Source: Babesia bovis T2Bo
Taxonomy: Eukaryota > Apicomplexa > Aconoidasida > Piroplasmida > Babesiidae
Assembly (NCBI RefSeq): GCF_000165395.2
Contig: NC_010574.1
Location: forward strand, 1,665,420 to 1,729,419
Length of the DNA stretch: 64,000 nt
Direction: 5' to 3'
Numbering within the stretch: the stretch's first letter is position 1; each line of letters begins with the position of its first letter. This document shows positions 46,482-57,700 of the stretch, piece after piece. The notes beneath the pieces are model-generated. The model had not been told where the DNA came from. It did not search any database and worked only from the letters and a program-made list of their open reading frames with translations. The position numbers were made by a program, and so were the translations under genes.

Positions 46482-47798
46482 CTACTTAGCTGGATGCAAC
46501 CTAGAATCATGGTAGACTCCTCCTACTGATTCTGGTCCGCGAAGTTGACAGGGTTCACTAGGCTCGGGCTCCGGTGTAACTGGAGGTTGGACTTGTTCAG
46601 GTGCCCTCTTGAACCAGGAACCCATGCGTTTCAATAAGCCGCTCTTGCGACCATAGATTATAAACAGTACAAGTATCACAAGGAAGTAGGCGGGAATGGC
46701 CAGGGAGTGCCATCCTTCAAACATCTTCGGCACTGCTGGGTTCCCCTTTGCAAATGCAGCAACGCCCATGACCACTGCTGCAATGACTATCATGGCCAGT
46801 AGGAAAAGGCCTAGCATGAAGCATCCCACTTCCCATACAGTATGGTACTGTCCAAACGGCTTAGCTGCATGTAAACAGTATAGCCACAAACCAGTAAATA
46901 CAAGCAATAGAAACAGAATAGGGTATATGGCGTGCTCGTAATGTCGTTTAGCAGGAGCATTGTCCATTTCACAGGCCAACATGGCACATATTATACAACC
47001 GATAACTGCACCACCAAACAGTAAAAATATACCTTCATAGCCATTAAACGGCGTGCAGCACATATTGATCTGGTATGCACTTATCACAAGTGCTATCAAC
47101 AGTAGGTAGTTGAGAGTAGCAGATCCTTGGTACACTTTCCATTCCTCTTTGTCTTTCATTTGTTTCATTTCCGTTTCCACTTTACCGTTTTTGTAAAACA
47201 GACCCAAGTTAACAATATAACCTAGCAGGTGTATTAAATTCAATAACGCTATCACATAGAACGCTTTGCGGCTCCTGGTCATGCACTTGCCAAAGCAGTG
47301 TTGCTTATAGGCTGCAATGATGAATCCAACAAGTGCGATTATCTGGAGTCCCGAGAAGCCCATGGCGCCATAGACCCGGTGTTCAGCCTTTACGTAAGAC
47401 TGGAGTCCAGTAGGCTCCAGCCACTCCTCAGGAATAGTAGCCAGCATAACTGCTACGAATGAGCAGAACACTACCACAAAGCCTAATCCTATGAACAGGG
47501 CCCGCCTGCGGCATATAGGAGTCTCGACAAACGAGCACTTGTAGCCATAGACGTGCAACAGTATATACATCACCATAATAAGAAATGATAGTGGTGTCTT
47601 AGTTTCAGATTTGAGCAATGTAGGCTTTTCGGTCATTAAATTACCAAAAGCCTCCACAACGGCGTTGATCATCAAGGCGCAATAGAATCCTAGCCCCAAG
47701 ACGGCAACTACCAGGAAGGTGATGGTAATCCCTGTCAATGGTACCAGTGGTACATACTTCTCGGCATAGCAGCCGATGCCTTCCTTTATCCCTGGCAT
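46482..47798 (-). CDS. Multi-transmembrane (mtm-like) protein, subtelomeric copy 1
   Basis: A single exon of 438 codons from ATG at 47798 (MPGIKEGIG); an upstream TTG at 47846 is not a normal start. About ten hydrophobic spans are separated by short loops, with the family blocks LIALVISAYQINMCCTPF and FIIAAYKQHCFGKCMT. The C-terminal tail is Pro/Glu-rich and ends in LRGPESVGGVYHDSRLHP. The neighbour at 48.5 kb shares N-terminus, blocks and ending, so the two are recent tandem duplicates. A transporter-like role at the host-cell or parasite surface is inferred from family knowledge only. Confidence 0.75.
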   Translation of the reverse strand: MPGIKEGIGCYAEKYVPLVPLTGITITFLVVAVLGLGFYCALMINAVVEAFGNLMTEKPTLLKSETKTPLSFLIMVMYILLHVYGYKCSFVETPICRRRALFIGLGFVVVFCSFVAVMLATIPEEWLEPTGLQSYVKAEHRVYGAMGFSGLQIIALVGFIIAAYKQHCFGKCMTRSRKAFYVIALLNLIHLLGYIVNLGLFYKNGKVETEMKQMKDKEEWKVYQGSATLNYLLLIALVISAYQINMCCTPFNGYEGIFLLFGGAVIGCIICAMLACEMDNAPAKRHYEHAIYPILFLLLVFTGLWLYCLHAAKPFGQYHTVWEVGCFMLGLFLLAMIVIAAVVMGVAAFAKGNPAVPKMFEGWHSLAIPAYFLVILVLFIIYGRKSGLLKRMGSWFKRAPEQVQPPVTPEPEPSEPCQLRGPESVGGVYHDSRLHPAK

Positions 47799-48482
47799 CT
47801 TCGAGTGATGGTGGCGATAGTTAGCTTGAGACAGGTGTGTTGGCAACCTGCTTTTAATGGCACCTATAGGTACAGGACCCAGTGCGGGGAGAGTTATACA
47901 CTTGGTACAGTGTCAAGCAATAGAGTCTACGTACGAGATCCTTACATGACCCGGTTACATATACATCAGTGTGAACATCCGATAATTGAATTACACTACC
48001 GTCAAGCGATATGTCTGCTAGAGCTACACAGCGCCTTTGGAGTAACACTTAACGGAATAGCTCCAAATGGATCATGCGCTCTGGTCCAGCTCCTTAAGAG
48101 GTCTTCCCTAATACTCCCAAACACTCTTTCTGGGTTTTGTCCTATTCTTCTGGGTTTTTAGGCCAATTTAGGCTGTGTTATCAATGGCTAGCCAGGTCCC
48201 CATAGGTGCTTTCAAGGTCAACAGTCAGTGCTAAAAAGACACTGCACTGTGATAGCAGTGTAGAGATAGCTTATAGAACCACGTTTTCATGTAGTTCACT
48301 GCACTAGTCTGCTCAAGGATTCTCCAAGGTAGATGGCATCTGGTAATAGAACAGTCGATGTGATTGCTCAGTACCAGTTATTCCTAAACGTACAACAATC
48401 CCATCATAGTACATTGGACATAGCATGCTTCCTTTCCATAGCTATTATTCGTATCCTGATTCATTCCGTTATATAACATCAC

Positions 48483-49814
48483 TCAGTTTGTTGGATGTAA
48501 CCACGAATCACGGAAGACACCTCCTGATGACTCCGGTCCGCGAAGGTTACATTCACTACCCGGTGTTTCAGAGTCTGAGTTGTACAAAGGATTGGCATCC
48601 AGCTCATGGGCGTTGCTAAGGAATCGTTCGTCACGCGCCTGCTTGATGAGCCCCTTGATTACCTTGATGGCATTGCCCTTGAACCCGAACACTAACATTA
48701 TCACAAATACCACAAAGCCGTACAGAAACATGGCTATTAACGTCCCACATTTAATGTCAGCCGCAATGCTTGCGATATTAGTATGATATTTCGCCCCCAG
48801 GGCTATCAAGGTGGATACCAGTAATAGGAACAGTAGCGTGAATATCCCGAAGGTTATTACATCCGGGTTGTAGTACTTGCACAGCGGCCTCTTGGCATGA
48901 ATGTACAAGAATAGTGCAACCGTAAGTATATAGAGCATAGCGATAAGGCCTACGAGGGTCCATTGCTCTTGTGTAATGTCTGGGAACATTGACAGACATA
49001 CTGTTATAAGTATGCCTACGACAGTGCCAGTCAGGAATATGAACACACCATCACACTTGGTAAATGACATGCAGCATAGGTTTACCTGGTATGCACTGAT
49101 ACACAATCCAATCACGAAAATGTAATTAGCCGCTGCCATGAACCTGTGCTTGTGCCAGGTAGTCTCCTTATCTCCATAGTCATTCGGGCGCTCTTTTAAA
49201 TCATATAGTGTATACGCATGGGCAGCAAATACCAGCATGTATATAAATGCAAACGTGTAGAACACCTTCTTGTTAAGTGTCATGCAGCCACCGAAGCAAT
49301 GTGTCTTCATAGCGCAAATAATGAAACCGAACATCGCCAGCAGCTCAAGGCCAGTGAATCCCATGGCGATATAGGCACGTACGCCACCATACGCATCGTC
49401 CTTTCCCACGTTAATCCCATCTGTTGGCATCACCATTACGAACACTGCAAAGAATGCAGAGATGACGACCACGAAGCCTAGTATGAACAATCCACTGTCC
49501 CAGGAAGTCCATCGTAGCTTCATGAACCGGCATTGGTAGCCCAAAAAGTGTAGCGCTAGATGACTCAGACAGATAGCAATGCTCAGGGCAGTCATGTCAG
49601 CGTTCTTAGCCTTGAACTCTCCAGGCTGCATTGCCTTCAACTGTATACCCTCTACAGTGGCTATCAGCAACATTGCCATACAGAAACCGAACCCTAGTAT
49701 TGCTACCAAGATGAACAGTAGCTTAGCGATTGGCATGAGGTACCTTACCTGATCAGCCACCTTAGGGGCAGCCTCATCAGAGTAAGGGCCTATACCAGCC
49801 TTAATACCCGGCAT
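48483..49814 (-). CDS. Multi-transmembrane (mtm-like) protein, subtelomeric copy 2
   Basis: A single exon of 443 codons from the ATG at 49814 (MPGIKAGIG). Roughly ten hydrophobic spans with ALVISAYQI-type variation (CISAYQVNLCCMSFTKC) and FIICAMKTHCFGGCMT. The hydrophilic tail ends LRGPESSGGVFRDSWLHP. It is the tandem neighbour of copy 1, spaced by 685 bp, on the same strand. The upstream open frame to 49949 uses a non-ATG start. Confidence 0.75.
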   Translation of the reverse strand: MPGIKAGIGPYSDEAAPKVADQVRYLMPIAKLLFILVAILGFGFCMAMLLIATVEGIQLKAMQPGEFKAKNADMTALSIAICLSHLALHFLGYQCRFMKLRWTSWDSGLFILGFVVVISAFFAVFVMVMPTDGINVGKDDAYGGVRAYIAMGFTGLELLAMFGFIICAMKTHCFGGCMTLNKKVFYTFAFIYMLVFAAHAYTLYDLKERPNDYGDKETTWHKHRFMAAANYIFVIGLCISAYQVNLCCMSFTKCDGVFIFLTGTVVGILITVCLSMFPDITQEQWTLVGLIAMLYILTVALFLYIHAKRPLCKYYNPDVITFGIFTLLFLLLVSTLIALGAKYHTNIASIAADIKCGTLIAMFLYGFVVFVIMLVFGFKGNAIKVIKGLIKQARDERFLSNAHELDANPLYNSDSETPGSECNLRGPESSGGVFRDSWLHPTN

Positions 49815-50870
49815 CTTGGCTAGATATTGGCAATAGACACGCGCGATGTACACATGGAATTGCCTTGCGGGTATCCCCCATACACCCTGGGAATGACATG
49901 GAATACCAGTGGAAGTAAATCGAAATGTGTTGTACTGTCTACTACTCAAAAGGACGGGTTAGTTATTGGTAGGATTGTAATAGTACTCATTACTAATCAC
50001 TACTGCCCTAGAATGCATACACTTTTAGTGACGATACAGTCAATGGATCTATGTGTACCACCTGGTAGGCCATATAGAATTGCTTCTGTTGCACCAAATC
50101 AAGATAAAAGTGTTCATGTAACATGGCAACTACATAGCATTGTACATTGTTTATATCATACATGTATGTAATAATTCCAGTGATACTTTAGCATTCTCCG
50201 CATTGGAATCCATACGAATAGCTTTGTTACACAATACACTGGTCAAATATCTCTAAGTGTTTGGGGTTATCAATGAAGATGGTACCCTTTATAACCTTGA
50301 ATTGTCTATCTCACTGGTATCCTACTGCTATATAGAATATATTGGACTCTTTGCTACAGCAGTTCTATATGGTATCTCTGGGTTACATTTTATATACAAT
50401 GATTTATCCGGTAGCACTAGTGTACAGTAACATCATGTGGTATCTCTGTCAGGCAATCTATTGTGTTACTACTGATGTCCCTTACTATTGCAGTTGGATG
50501 ACATGACATTTGTAGGGTCAATTGATAGCACCCATTCCGGGTCTAGCGGGACTAATATTGATGACATTCTGTAATGATATATCCTAATGGTTACACCCTA
50601 CAGGTGTTGAAGGCAACAGTAGATATCTATATGGCTTCTACAAAAGTGTATCTAAAAGGCCAATGGACATTGCTAGAACAGAGGCACTTATACACGTTCA
50701 TGAACGCATTTGATGCTAGTGTTATTGAAGATAGTCTATGTAGATGTAGAATGACATACTATGCCATATCTATCATTAAATATCACTGTAGCAATCTATG
50801 GATATATGTGTACTATGACATTACGATAACTGCGTTATTATCAATGTACTCTATTATTGGCGATTTACAA
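49815..50870. other. 1-kb intergenic region in the subtelomere
   Basis: Between mtm-like copy 2 and SmORF-like gene 1. Short AT-rich stretches and one 103-codon antisense frame (50574-50885) that overlaps the SmORF end and has no family pattern. Presumably promoter and UTR sequence of flanking genes; nothing else recognised. Confidence 0.35.
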
Positions 50871-51293
50871 TTAGAAACCGTATGAAGCTAAACGCTTTGC
50901 CTGTTGCTCTTTCTCACTCAATGAAAAAAACTTCCTAATACGGTTTCTTGTTTTGCTCTTTATTGGCTCATTAAAATCCATTGATACATCAATGGCTAAG
51001 TCAAATGGCAACTCGTCAAGAAGACGTTTTCTGCTTTTAGGCTCGGGTAACAAAAGCCATTCAAGAGAAAGGTTGGAAGGTTCTCCTGTCTTCGTGTTTT
51101 CTGGAGTGAAGGTCTTTGGGGGCTTCTGTAGTTCCGAAGGTTTAGTAGATGGTTCTTCATTATCACGTAATGATCCGATGTCTGATGATTCCTTCTCGGG
51201 TTGCTCCGGGGCAAGCTCGCTAGACGTGGTGATAGTGAAGAACCCGAATGCCACAACTGCGCATAGCTTTGGTAAGGTTTTAAATCCTAGCAT
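50871..51293 (-). CDS. SmORF-like secreted protein 1
   Basis: A 140-codon ORF starts with a signal peptide (MLGFKTLPKLCAVVAFGFF) cut after about residue 24. The mature part is charged with Pro/Glu/Lys repeats, then a conserved-looking region LSLEWLLLPEPKSRKRLLDE and NEPIKSKTRNRIRKFFSL. The gene at 58629-59099 shares the same layout and positions of LLLP-P and NEPI, so the two form a family. SmORFs are small signal-bearing proteins next to ves loci in B. bovis; their function is unknown. Unlike the other copy it sits beyond the inverted duplication. Confidence 0.75.
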   Translation of the reverse strand: MLGFKTLPKLCAVVAFGFFTITTSSELAPEQPEKESSDIGSLRDNEEPSTKPSELQKPPKTFTPENTKTGEPSNLSLEWLLLPEPKSRKRLLDELPFDLAIDVSMDFNEPIKSKTRNRIRKFFSLSEKEQQAKRLASYGF

Positions 51294-51904
51294 TTTGGTG
51301 AGGTCAATAAGGAATGAGATTCATATCTTTTGGACGTATAGTTATCGCTATGCCCCATGCATAGTACATGCGAGAAGAGTAACTCTGGAATACACCTATC
51401 TACAATAGTTATTTGTATCCATTATCGCTGGAAATAGTGCTGTATCCCACGGATGTCATATATCATTACTGCAAAAGCCGTACGGCAACATACCCTATAC
51501 ACTACAATATCATTACTACAATTTACATTTAATGTTAATATGCTATTGTATGGTAGCAAATGATGTATTGGTCATATCTGCTTCATTGATCATAGGAAAA
51601 TACACTAAACCTGCTGGTGTCTAATTATATACACAAGTGCCACGTGAGTTATGTATAGAAGTTGCTTTCTGTAGAAGACTGTATAATACCATTACAGTAC
51701 AGTATTATAAATCTATTAAGAAGCGGTGAAGATGGCCATTGGGTACTATCTTTGCGATCCACATTACATTCCTTTGTTAGCAACGCTAGTCCACAGAATT
51801 CACATATCTGCAATTGAGTGCCACATACAGGTAAATAGGTGTTGCTGTATTGTTGGCATCGTAAGAAGTAGCCTATACTATTGGTGTCCGCAGTCTCTCC
51901 ATAA
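51294..51904. other. Intergenic region in the subtelomere
   Basis: A 611-bp spacer upstream of SmORF-like gene 1. Contains only short open frames without a recognisable pattern. Confidence 0.35.
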
Positions 51905-52399
51905 CTACCCAGTGGAATCCACAGTACTCTTCACTACAGCTGCCTTTTTGTTTTTAAAGAAAGCCATCACCTTGTTTCCATATAACTTGTAGACCATGTA
52001 CCCAAATAAACCCATCCAAAATACTATGGGTATTATTAAGAATGCTACGTACTCTTTCATTTCACCTCCTTTAACGCAGCAGGCCACAAGAGCACCAACA
52101 AGCAACAAGCCACTCAGTACCCCAAGGACAATGGTAAATGTCTTGTTATGCTTGACCACAAACTGCTTGTATCTTTGGTAGAACCCTTGGGATTCAGCAG
52201 TGCGTGATGTAGATTCCTCAATATCTTCAGGCCGGTCTAGGTCAGCTGTAGTGGAGCTATTAGGTGACTCTGGAGTACCAGGTACTGTATCCTGGACAGC
52301 GGTAGTCTCATCTGCAGTGACATCATAGAACACCTCGGTTATACATAGTATAGTAGTGTAGAGTAATAGTGCAACACTAAGTTTACGGTACCGTACCAT
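51905..52399 (-). CDS. Signal-peptide, two-transmembrane acidic protein 1
   Basis: A 164-codon ORF with a signal peptide (KLSVALLLYTTILCITEV) and a Thr/Ser/Glu-rich ectodomain-like stretch. Two hydrophobic segments (FTIVLGVLSGLLLVGALVACC and EYVAFLIIPIVFWMGLFGYM) precede a lysine-rich tail. The gene at 62317-62793 has the same layout: signal, acidic spacer, two hydrophobic segments, basic tail. Both lie just outside the 10-TM genes, in mirror orientation. The family is not recognised; secreted or surface location is inferred. Confidence 0.65.
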   Translation of the reverse strand: MVRYRKLSVALLLYTTILCITEVFYDVTADETTAVQDTVPGTPESPNSSTTADLDRPEDIEESTSRTAESQGFYQRYKQFVVKHNKTFTIVLGVLSGLLLVGALVACCVKGGEMKEYVAFLIIPIVFWMGLFGYMVYKLYGNKVMAFFKNKKAAVVKSTVDSTG

Positions 52400-52657
52400 T
52401 ATGGTGATGTAGTGGCAATGTGGAGATGCTGTATATGGTAATGAGTAGTGCTAACTAGCATTCTATATGTATTCTACTGCACTACTGCTAATGTATAATG
52501 CCCATTATTGCATATGTTCACCAATTTCTGAACACTACTCTCTATTATATACATAATACAAATTACTCTTCCACAGTGGACGCTCCCAGTTCATATTGGG
52601 CTACCCAAAGTTAGGCCATTAAGTGTATCAGGGTGGTAGTGGAAGTACTCACTAATA

Positions 52658-53794
52658 CTACTCCTTTGCGATATCAGTGTCTGGTGTAGTGTTCTCAGCA
52701 CTGTCAGTAGTTTTGAGATCCTTTTTCTTGGGGAGACAGGAATTCCATCTCCATGTCAACAGACCACATCGGTATGCATACCAGAGTGTTGGTACCATCA
52801 GTACTATTGAGTAGCCCAGCAAGGTGAATTCCAGACCTTTAAGTTTGTTGTCATTCATAGCAATCTGTATCACTACCACTACCAATGCTACTAGTATAAC
52901 TACTGCTGCGAATAGCCCGAAGCACATGTAATCCTTGGGCCAGTAGAATATCCCCTTATATTCCAGGCAGTACCAGGTAATACTCAAGGCTATTAGATGC
53001 ACTGCTAAGAAAGAGTACGCTGTAGCGCTGGATGATACTGAGTCCTCCTCTTCCACAGTACTGGGTAGTGCTGCCAATGCCAATATGGAAACCAGTGCAA
53101 GAGCGGATACAACTAGGGCCACTACCTCCGCGACTGTATATGGTAACCTTAGTGTAGTATTCCATAAAACTGCCATGGCATAGCATTGAGTACAGGGAAC
53201 TAACACTTTACCAAGGTAGCTAACACTCCATATTTCATTTAAGTTTTCATAGTTGTAATATTCTTGGGTGGGAATAAAGTTATTACCGAGATACTTTACC
53301 ATTGATGCTGTCACGGCCAACACTAGAAGTACCACCAGTACTACCACTATTGCACTACCATAGCATATGTACTGACTCTTGCAACATGGTCTACAGAACA
53401 GGTTACACTTCCAGCCGCAGTATAGGGTGCCACAAAGAATAGAGAGTACAACGAGTAATACCACTGCAATACCGTAAATAGGATATATCGAATCGTGGAA
53501 TAGAACCTTCCATAGACCCCAACCTACTTGCTCCAGCGCCACTGCCACTACCTGTAGTACTACTAATAGCACCAATAATACCCAGTGGTACCAGGTCATT
53601 GGGGATACGAGGTAACCCGCCTTCTTACATTGCCATAGACATACTCCTAGTAGTAAAGTGGATAGGGTAGTACTAATGGGTAGTATTGTCGCGTTCACAA
53701 CGTCTACAAGGGTCAACAAGAAACCCTGTGCCTGGCAGCACAGGGAAAGCCATAGTATCACCAGTACTATAGTAGTACACGTGCTATTATCCAT
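52658..53794 (-). CDS. 10-TM subtelomeric protein 1 (left arm)
   Basis: A 378-codon exon starts at the ATG at 53794. Ten hydrophobic segments can be counted, with a cysteine-rich motif in the middle (GTLYCGWKCNLFCRP then CCKSQYICYGS). The closest relative in the window is the 60919-61974 gene, which is nearly colinear. The 21.4, 46.5 and 48.5 kb mtm-like proteins share the number of spans but not these Cys blocks, so this appears to be a different family. The tail ends EDTDIAKE-like, rich in Thr/Ser/Glu. It belongs to the left arm of the inverted duplication. Confidence 0.7.
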   Translation of the reverse strand: MDNSTCTTIVLVILWLSLCCQAQGFLLTLVDVVNATILPISTTLSTLLLGVCLWQCKKAGYLVSPMTWYHWVLLVLLVVLQVVAVALEQVGWGLWKVLFHDSIYPIYGIAVVLLVVLSILCGTLYCGWKCNLFCRPCCKSQYICYGSAIVVVLVVLLVLAVTASMVKYLGNNFIPTQEYYNYENLNEIWSVSYLGKVLVPCTQCYAMAVLWNTTLRLPYTVAEVVALVVSALALVSILALAALPSTVEEEDSVSSSATAYSFLAVHLIALSITWYCLEYKGIFYWPKDYMCFGLFAAVVILVALVVVVIQIAMNDNKLKGLEFTLLGYSIVLMVPTLWYAYRCGLLTWRWNSCLPKKKDLKTTDSAENTTPDTDIAKE

Positions 53795-54213
53795 CGTGCG
53801 ATAGGAATCTACTAGAGAATACTCATAAGTAGTGATATACTTACGATAACCTGGGATTCCATGGTAGTACCAGGGTAGTACTCATGGGTACCCAACTGTA
53901 GTGATCTGGTTGGTCCGGGTGAGGTTAGCTACAGACACATCTAGGATGGTCTCCTTAGGCGGTAAACGCCTCACCAAATGTGGGGAATTGGCAGCTTTTG
54001 TATTGTATAGTAAAGGGGGAGTAATGTAGTGGTAGTTTATCGGGTGGTAGTAGTGTGGAGGGTAGTCATGTGGAGTGGTGGTGTATAGGGCAGTACTGTA
54101 GTAGTACTAAATGGTACCACATACATGGCTTTAATGGAATCACATTATTATCAACCGAACAGCATTGTTGCTATCTTCTCTATATGACCACCCTAGGCAG
54201 TACTCACCTTTAC

Positions 54214-54740
54214 CTTGATTCAACCTATCCAGGTCATAGCCCATGGCAGCCATGAATGAGCCGACACCAGCAGTAGCACCGTCTATTCCGTGCAAACTAC
54301 TATCCTTCCACCTCTGATCACCACCCGTCAGGAACCCCAACTGACTGAGTCCACTCCAGATGAGACATACCGACCCTAGGAAAATACGGGCCAGGAGGTG
54401 GACCTTAGAGGGGTCAATGGATATGGATGTCCAAAGGAAGAGATCTGAAGAGGTGGTTCCACTAGGAGAAGTAGTTGGTCTCTGGTAGGCCGATTTATAG
54501 CAGCACGTGTTCGTACCACTAGTGGCAGTGGTACATTGACAACTACCACCACCACTGGTACAACAATTGCCAGCACCAACAGTACCATTACAATCACACT
54601 TCCTTCCTATCCCCTTACTCTCTCCACCATTACTCTTATCCCCCTTAAGACAACACTTATCATCTTCCTGCCACCCAACCCACTTCTGTAGTCCCAGTGC
54701 CAAGTGGTCTATCAGTGTCCTTATGACCTCGGTACCACCA
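54214..54740 (-). pseudogene. ves1-beta-like first-exon fragment (left arm)
   Basis: The frame encodes TLIDHLALGLQKWVGW, a cysteine-rich stretch, then ARIFLGSVCLIWSGLSQLGF and MAAMGYDLDRLN, typical of the N-terminal region of ves1-type antigens. No ATG is in frame upstream: the frame runs back to a TAG that is also the stop codon of the ves1-alpha-like ORF, about 25 codons before the similarity starts. It ends at an apparent donor at about 54213, as if exon 1 of a ves1 gene, but no later exon is seen. A copy with the same end lies at 59897-60505. It looks like a truncated, probably silent donor sequence. Confidence 0.7.
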
Positions 54741-54763
54741 GCATTAATGCTATTAGTATAGGA

Positions 54764-57700
54764 CTACGTATAGTCACGGTGACACTGAACGTGATTATCC
54801 GTGCCACTAAAGGCACTAACAGTGACCATGTAGTTCCCTCCATCACTGTCACTTCCCTTTGGTACCCACTGGATACCTTTTACTTCATCCCGTAACCCTG
54901 AGGCACACCAGCCGCAAAAGTAGTCATTCTTGTGCTTTGGGTCACCTATATTTTTACTGTGATCACACGTTTTCTTCTGGCTCTTTATCATTCCTTCCTC
55001 TTTATTTCCCACCCCTCCCCTAAAGAACCCAAAGACATCACCCAGTACCTGTGGTGTAGTAGCACTGAGTGCTGCAGTAACTCTCACTAGTGTATAAACA
55101 CACGACTGCATCATGTTCTCGTTACTGAAGAAGTATAGGATACCATAAAGGCGTTGGCCAGTCATATCACTAGTGCTGCCGCTATAGAATTGCCCTCTGA
55201 AACCCATAGGCAATGGGCAGCACTGGCCAGGACTATTGCTGTGATATAAGTGGGATGCAGCAGGTGGATACACTGTGTCTTTGTCTGTGTCAGTGTTTCG
55301 TACTACATCACAACTAAAGCCTGGCAATCTATCCTCCAGGAATGCCTGGAGGGGGGATGGCGTGCCGTCCATGTATGGTTGGTGGCACTTGTCACAGGTC
55401 CTCTTCTCTCCCTGTCGGCCACACTTGGTGGAGTGTTTGCCGCAGTTGTGGCACTTGGGAGAGCAGCAGATGGAGATGAGCTTGTTGATGGCCTGGAGCA
55501 GTATGGTGTACTCGTGGGATGCCCCTTGTTGAAGGACTTCTTCTATGTAGTTATCGTCTAAACCTGCAGCAAATACACTTAATACCTCTTTGGCGCCTTC
55601 ATTCATCTCATTCCCCTCGTTCTCTGCCCACTTTTTCAACAGCCTCAATACTTCCAATACCTTATGGATAGCAGCACTTATCCCATTCTTACCAGGATCA
55701 TATTCACCACTATTAGCCTTATCTAGTTTCGTCTCTACATCCTTTAGTATTCCATTACCACTACCACTATTCGTCAGCTTCTCTAGTGCCGTCTTAGCCT
55801 CCCCTAGTTTCACATCCAGCCCACCATTCCCATTCACCGCCGTATCTAGTCCCCCCTTAGCCTTCTCTAGTGCCCCCTTCACCGCATTGATCTCCTCTCC
55901 CTTCTTCCCTTCCAATGCCTCCTGGGCATTACCCAATTGCACCACGACTTCCCCTAGAGCCCCTAGTAGTGTCTTTACCTTTACTGCTACATCCCCTGAT
56001 GTCCCCTTGATCACCCCCTTCAATATCTCATCCTTTACCTTATTTACCCTACATTTCCTATCGTGATCCATGGGGTCACACCCCAGGCACATCCAGCTAA
56101 TAACCCCCTTGGACACTACCCCATTACCATACCTACACTCACGCCATTTGCCTCCACAAGTCACTTTAACTGCACACTGCTTCCTAAGAAAGTACAACTG
56201 GTAGAACAGAGCCCTAATGTAGTGCACCACCTGGTTGTATGCTTGGATGGGTACTTCTGGGTAGGTGAAGTGACACTCCGTGTTGGCATACAGGGAGTGG
56301 ATAGGTGGTTCTTTAGTGCTGTCAGTGTCTTTGAGTCCTCCTTGGATACCGATAAGGACCAGTGGGCAGTACTGGGTCACCGCTTGGAAGTGGGCAAACA
56401 GGTTGAATTCATGGACGGTAATGGGATGATTACGACCCACTTGGTGAAATGAAAGCTGTTTCTGTTCGTTGGCAGTACCAGATTCAGTTTCTCCAGGCTT
56501 CTTGAGTACTTCGGTTAGTCTATGCTTACCATGCTTCAGTATCTCTGGGTACGCCGGACTATAGGGCAATGCACTTAGCCAGTATAGGATTTCCCGGATG
56601 GTACGGGGAGTCCTTGGAGTACTCTCACTATTCCTTTTCTGTAACCCAGTGAAATAGGCACATGATAGAATGTAGAGCTTGAAGAGGGCACCACATTTGT
56701 GCATCTGTTCGTCAGTTATGCTGGTGGTGCCATTAGCATTCTTAGGGAAGACATTACCGTTGCTGCAAAATGCACCCTTCTCTAAAGTATGTATATATCC
56801 AGCATAGTTCATACTAGATGGATCCCTAAATGTATTACCCTCAGTGTCCCAGCCATGACCACTACCACTACCAGTATCCGGGAATCCCAAATATAACATA
56901 CCCCTAAACCCATCCCATATAATAGCATCCCACCTATTTCCAGGACCATGGTTATTAAGCATATCCCTAGGAAACCCTAGGGCCTGAAGCCATTGAGATA
57001 AACTTCCATCATCTAGACCACTACCATCTAGGATGTGGTTGTTCCACCGGGGGCTACTTTTATGGTACTTGCCTGTCCAATACATATAGGTAATTCCACT
57101 CCAGATGAGACATACTGACCCTAGGAATATCCGGGCACATTTGTGACGTCTGTCTGTGATTGTACCACCATTATTGGTCAATTTATCAGGTGGTGAGTAA
57201 TCTAAATTTTTCCACGATGGCGGATTTTCTATTCTATCAGATTCGATGAAAGTCTTTCTTTTGGAAAACGCATCACTGGGATACGCTGACATGTAGCTGT
57301 CTTTATGGTATTCATCACTGACATGGCTGCTTCCCTTATCACAACTACACTTATCGCTACACTTGGTACACTTTCCCTTACAACAACACTTGCAGCATTT
57401 GCCTGCTTCAGCGCATTTACACTCTTTCCCAGCACTACAGCTGTCACCAGTACTACAATCACACCTATGAGCACTACTACCACCACTATCACTACACCTC
57501 TGACACTTCCTTCCCAGTGGTGTTCCTTGGGAGTTCGGATCGGCCACATCCCATTTCATACACCCACAAGAGTCACACTTGTTCTCGTGCTTTACATCTG
57601 TTAAATAACCGCACTCCGATTTATTGCCATGTTGATTCCCACCGCCACCACCATTGCACTCACTATTACCACACGTCACTATCTTACTCCACCCAACGAG

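Larger units (their letters stand above)
52600..54740 (-). repeat. Left arm of a large inverted duplication
   Basis: The arm contains the 10-TM gene 1 and the ves1-beta-like fragment. Reverse-complemented, it matches the right arm in gene order, coding frame and noncoding flanks, for example TTTGG(A/G)TAGCCCAATATGAACTGG near 52585-52610 and its mate near 62080-62103. The match seems to start just downstream of the 10-TM stop and end at the start of the ves1-beta-like fragment. Confidence 0.72.

Noticed and set aside
47799..47846. Upstream TTG-started extension of mtm-like copy 1
   Set aside because: TTG is not a usual start in this genome, and both subtelomeric copies share MPGIK as first residues.
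50574..50885. 103-codon plus-strand frame near SmORF-like gene 1
   Set aside because: It overlaps the end of the SmORF on the opposite strand and has no signal peptide or family pattern.
55590..56452. Plus-strand frames opposite the ves1-alpha-like ORF
   Set aside because: They mirror the low-complexity helical part of the antigen and give Ser/Pro/Phe-rich nonsense.
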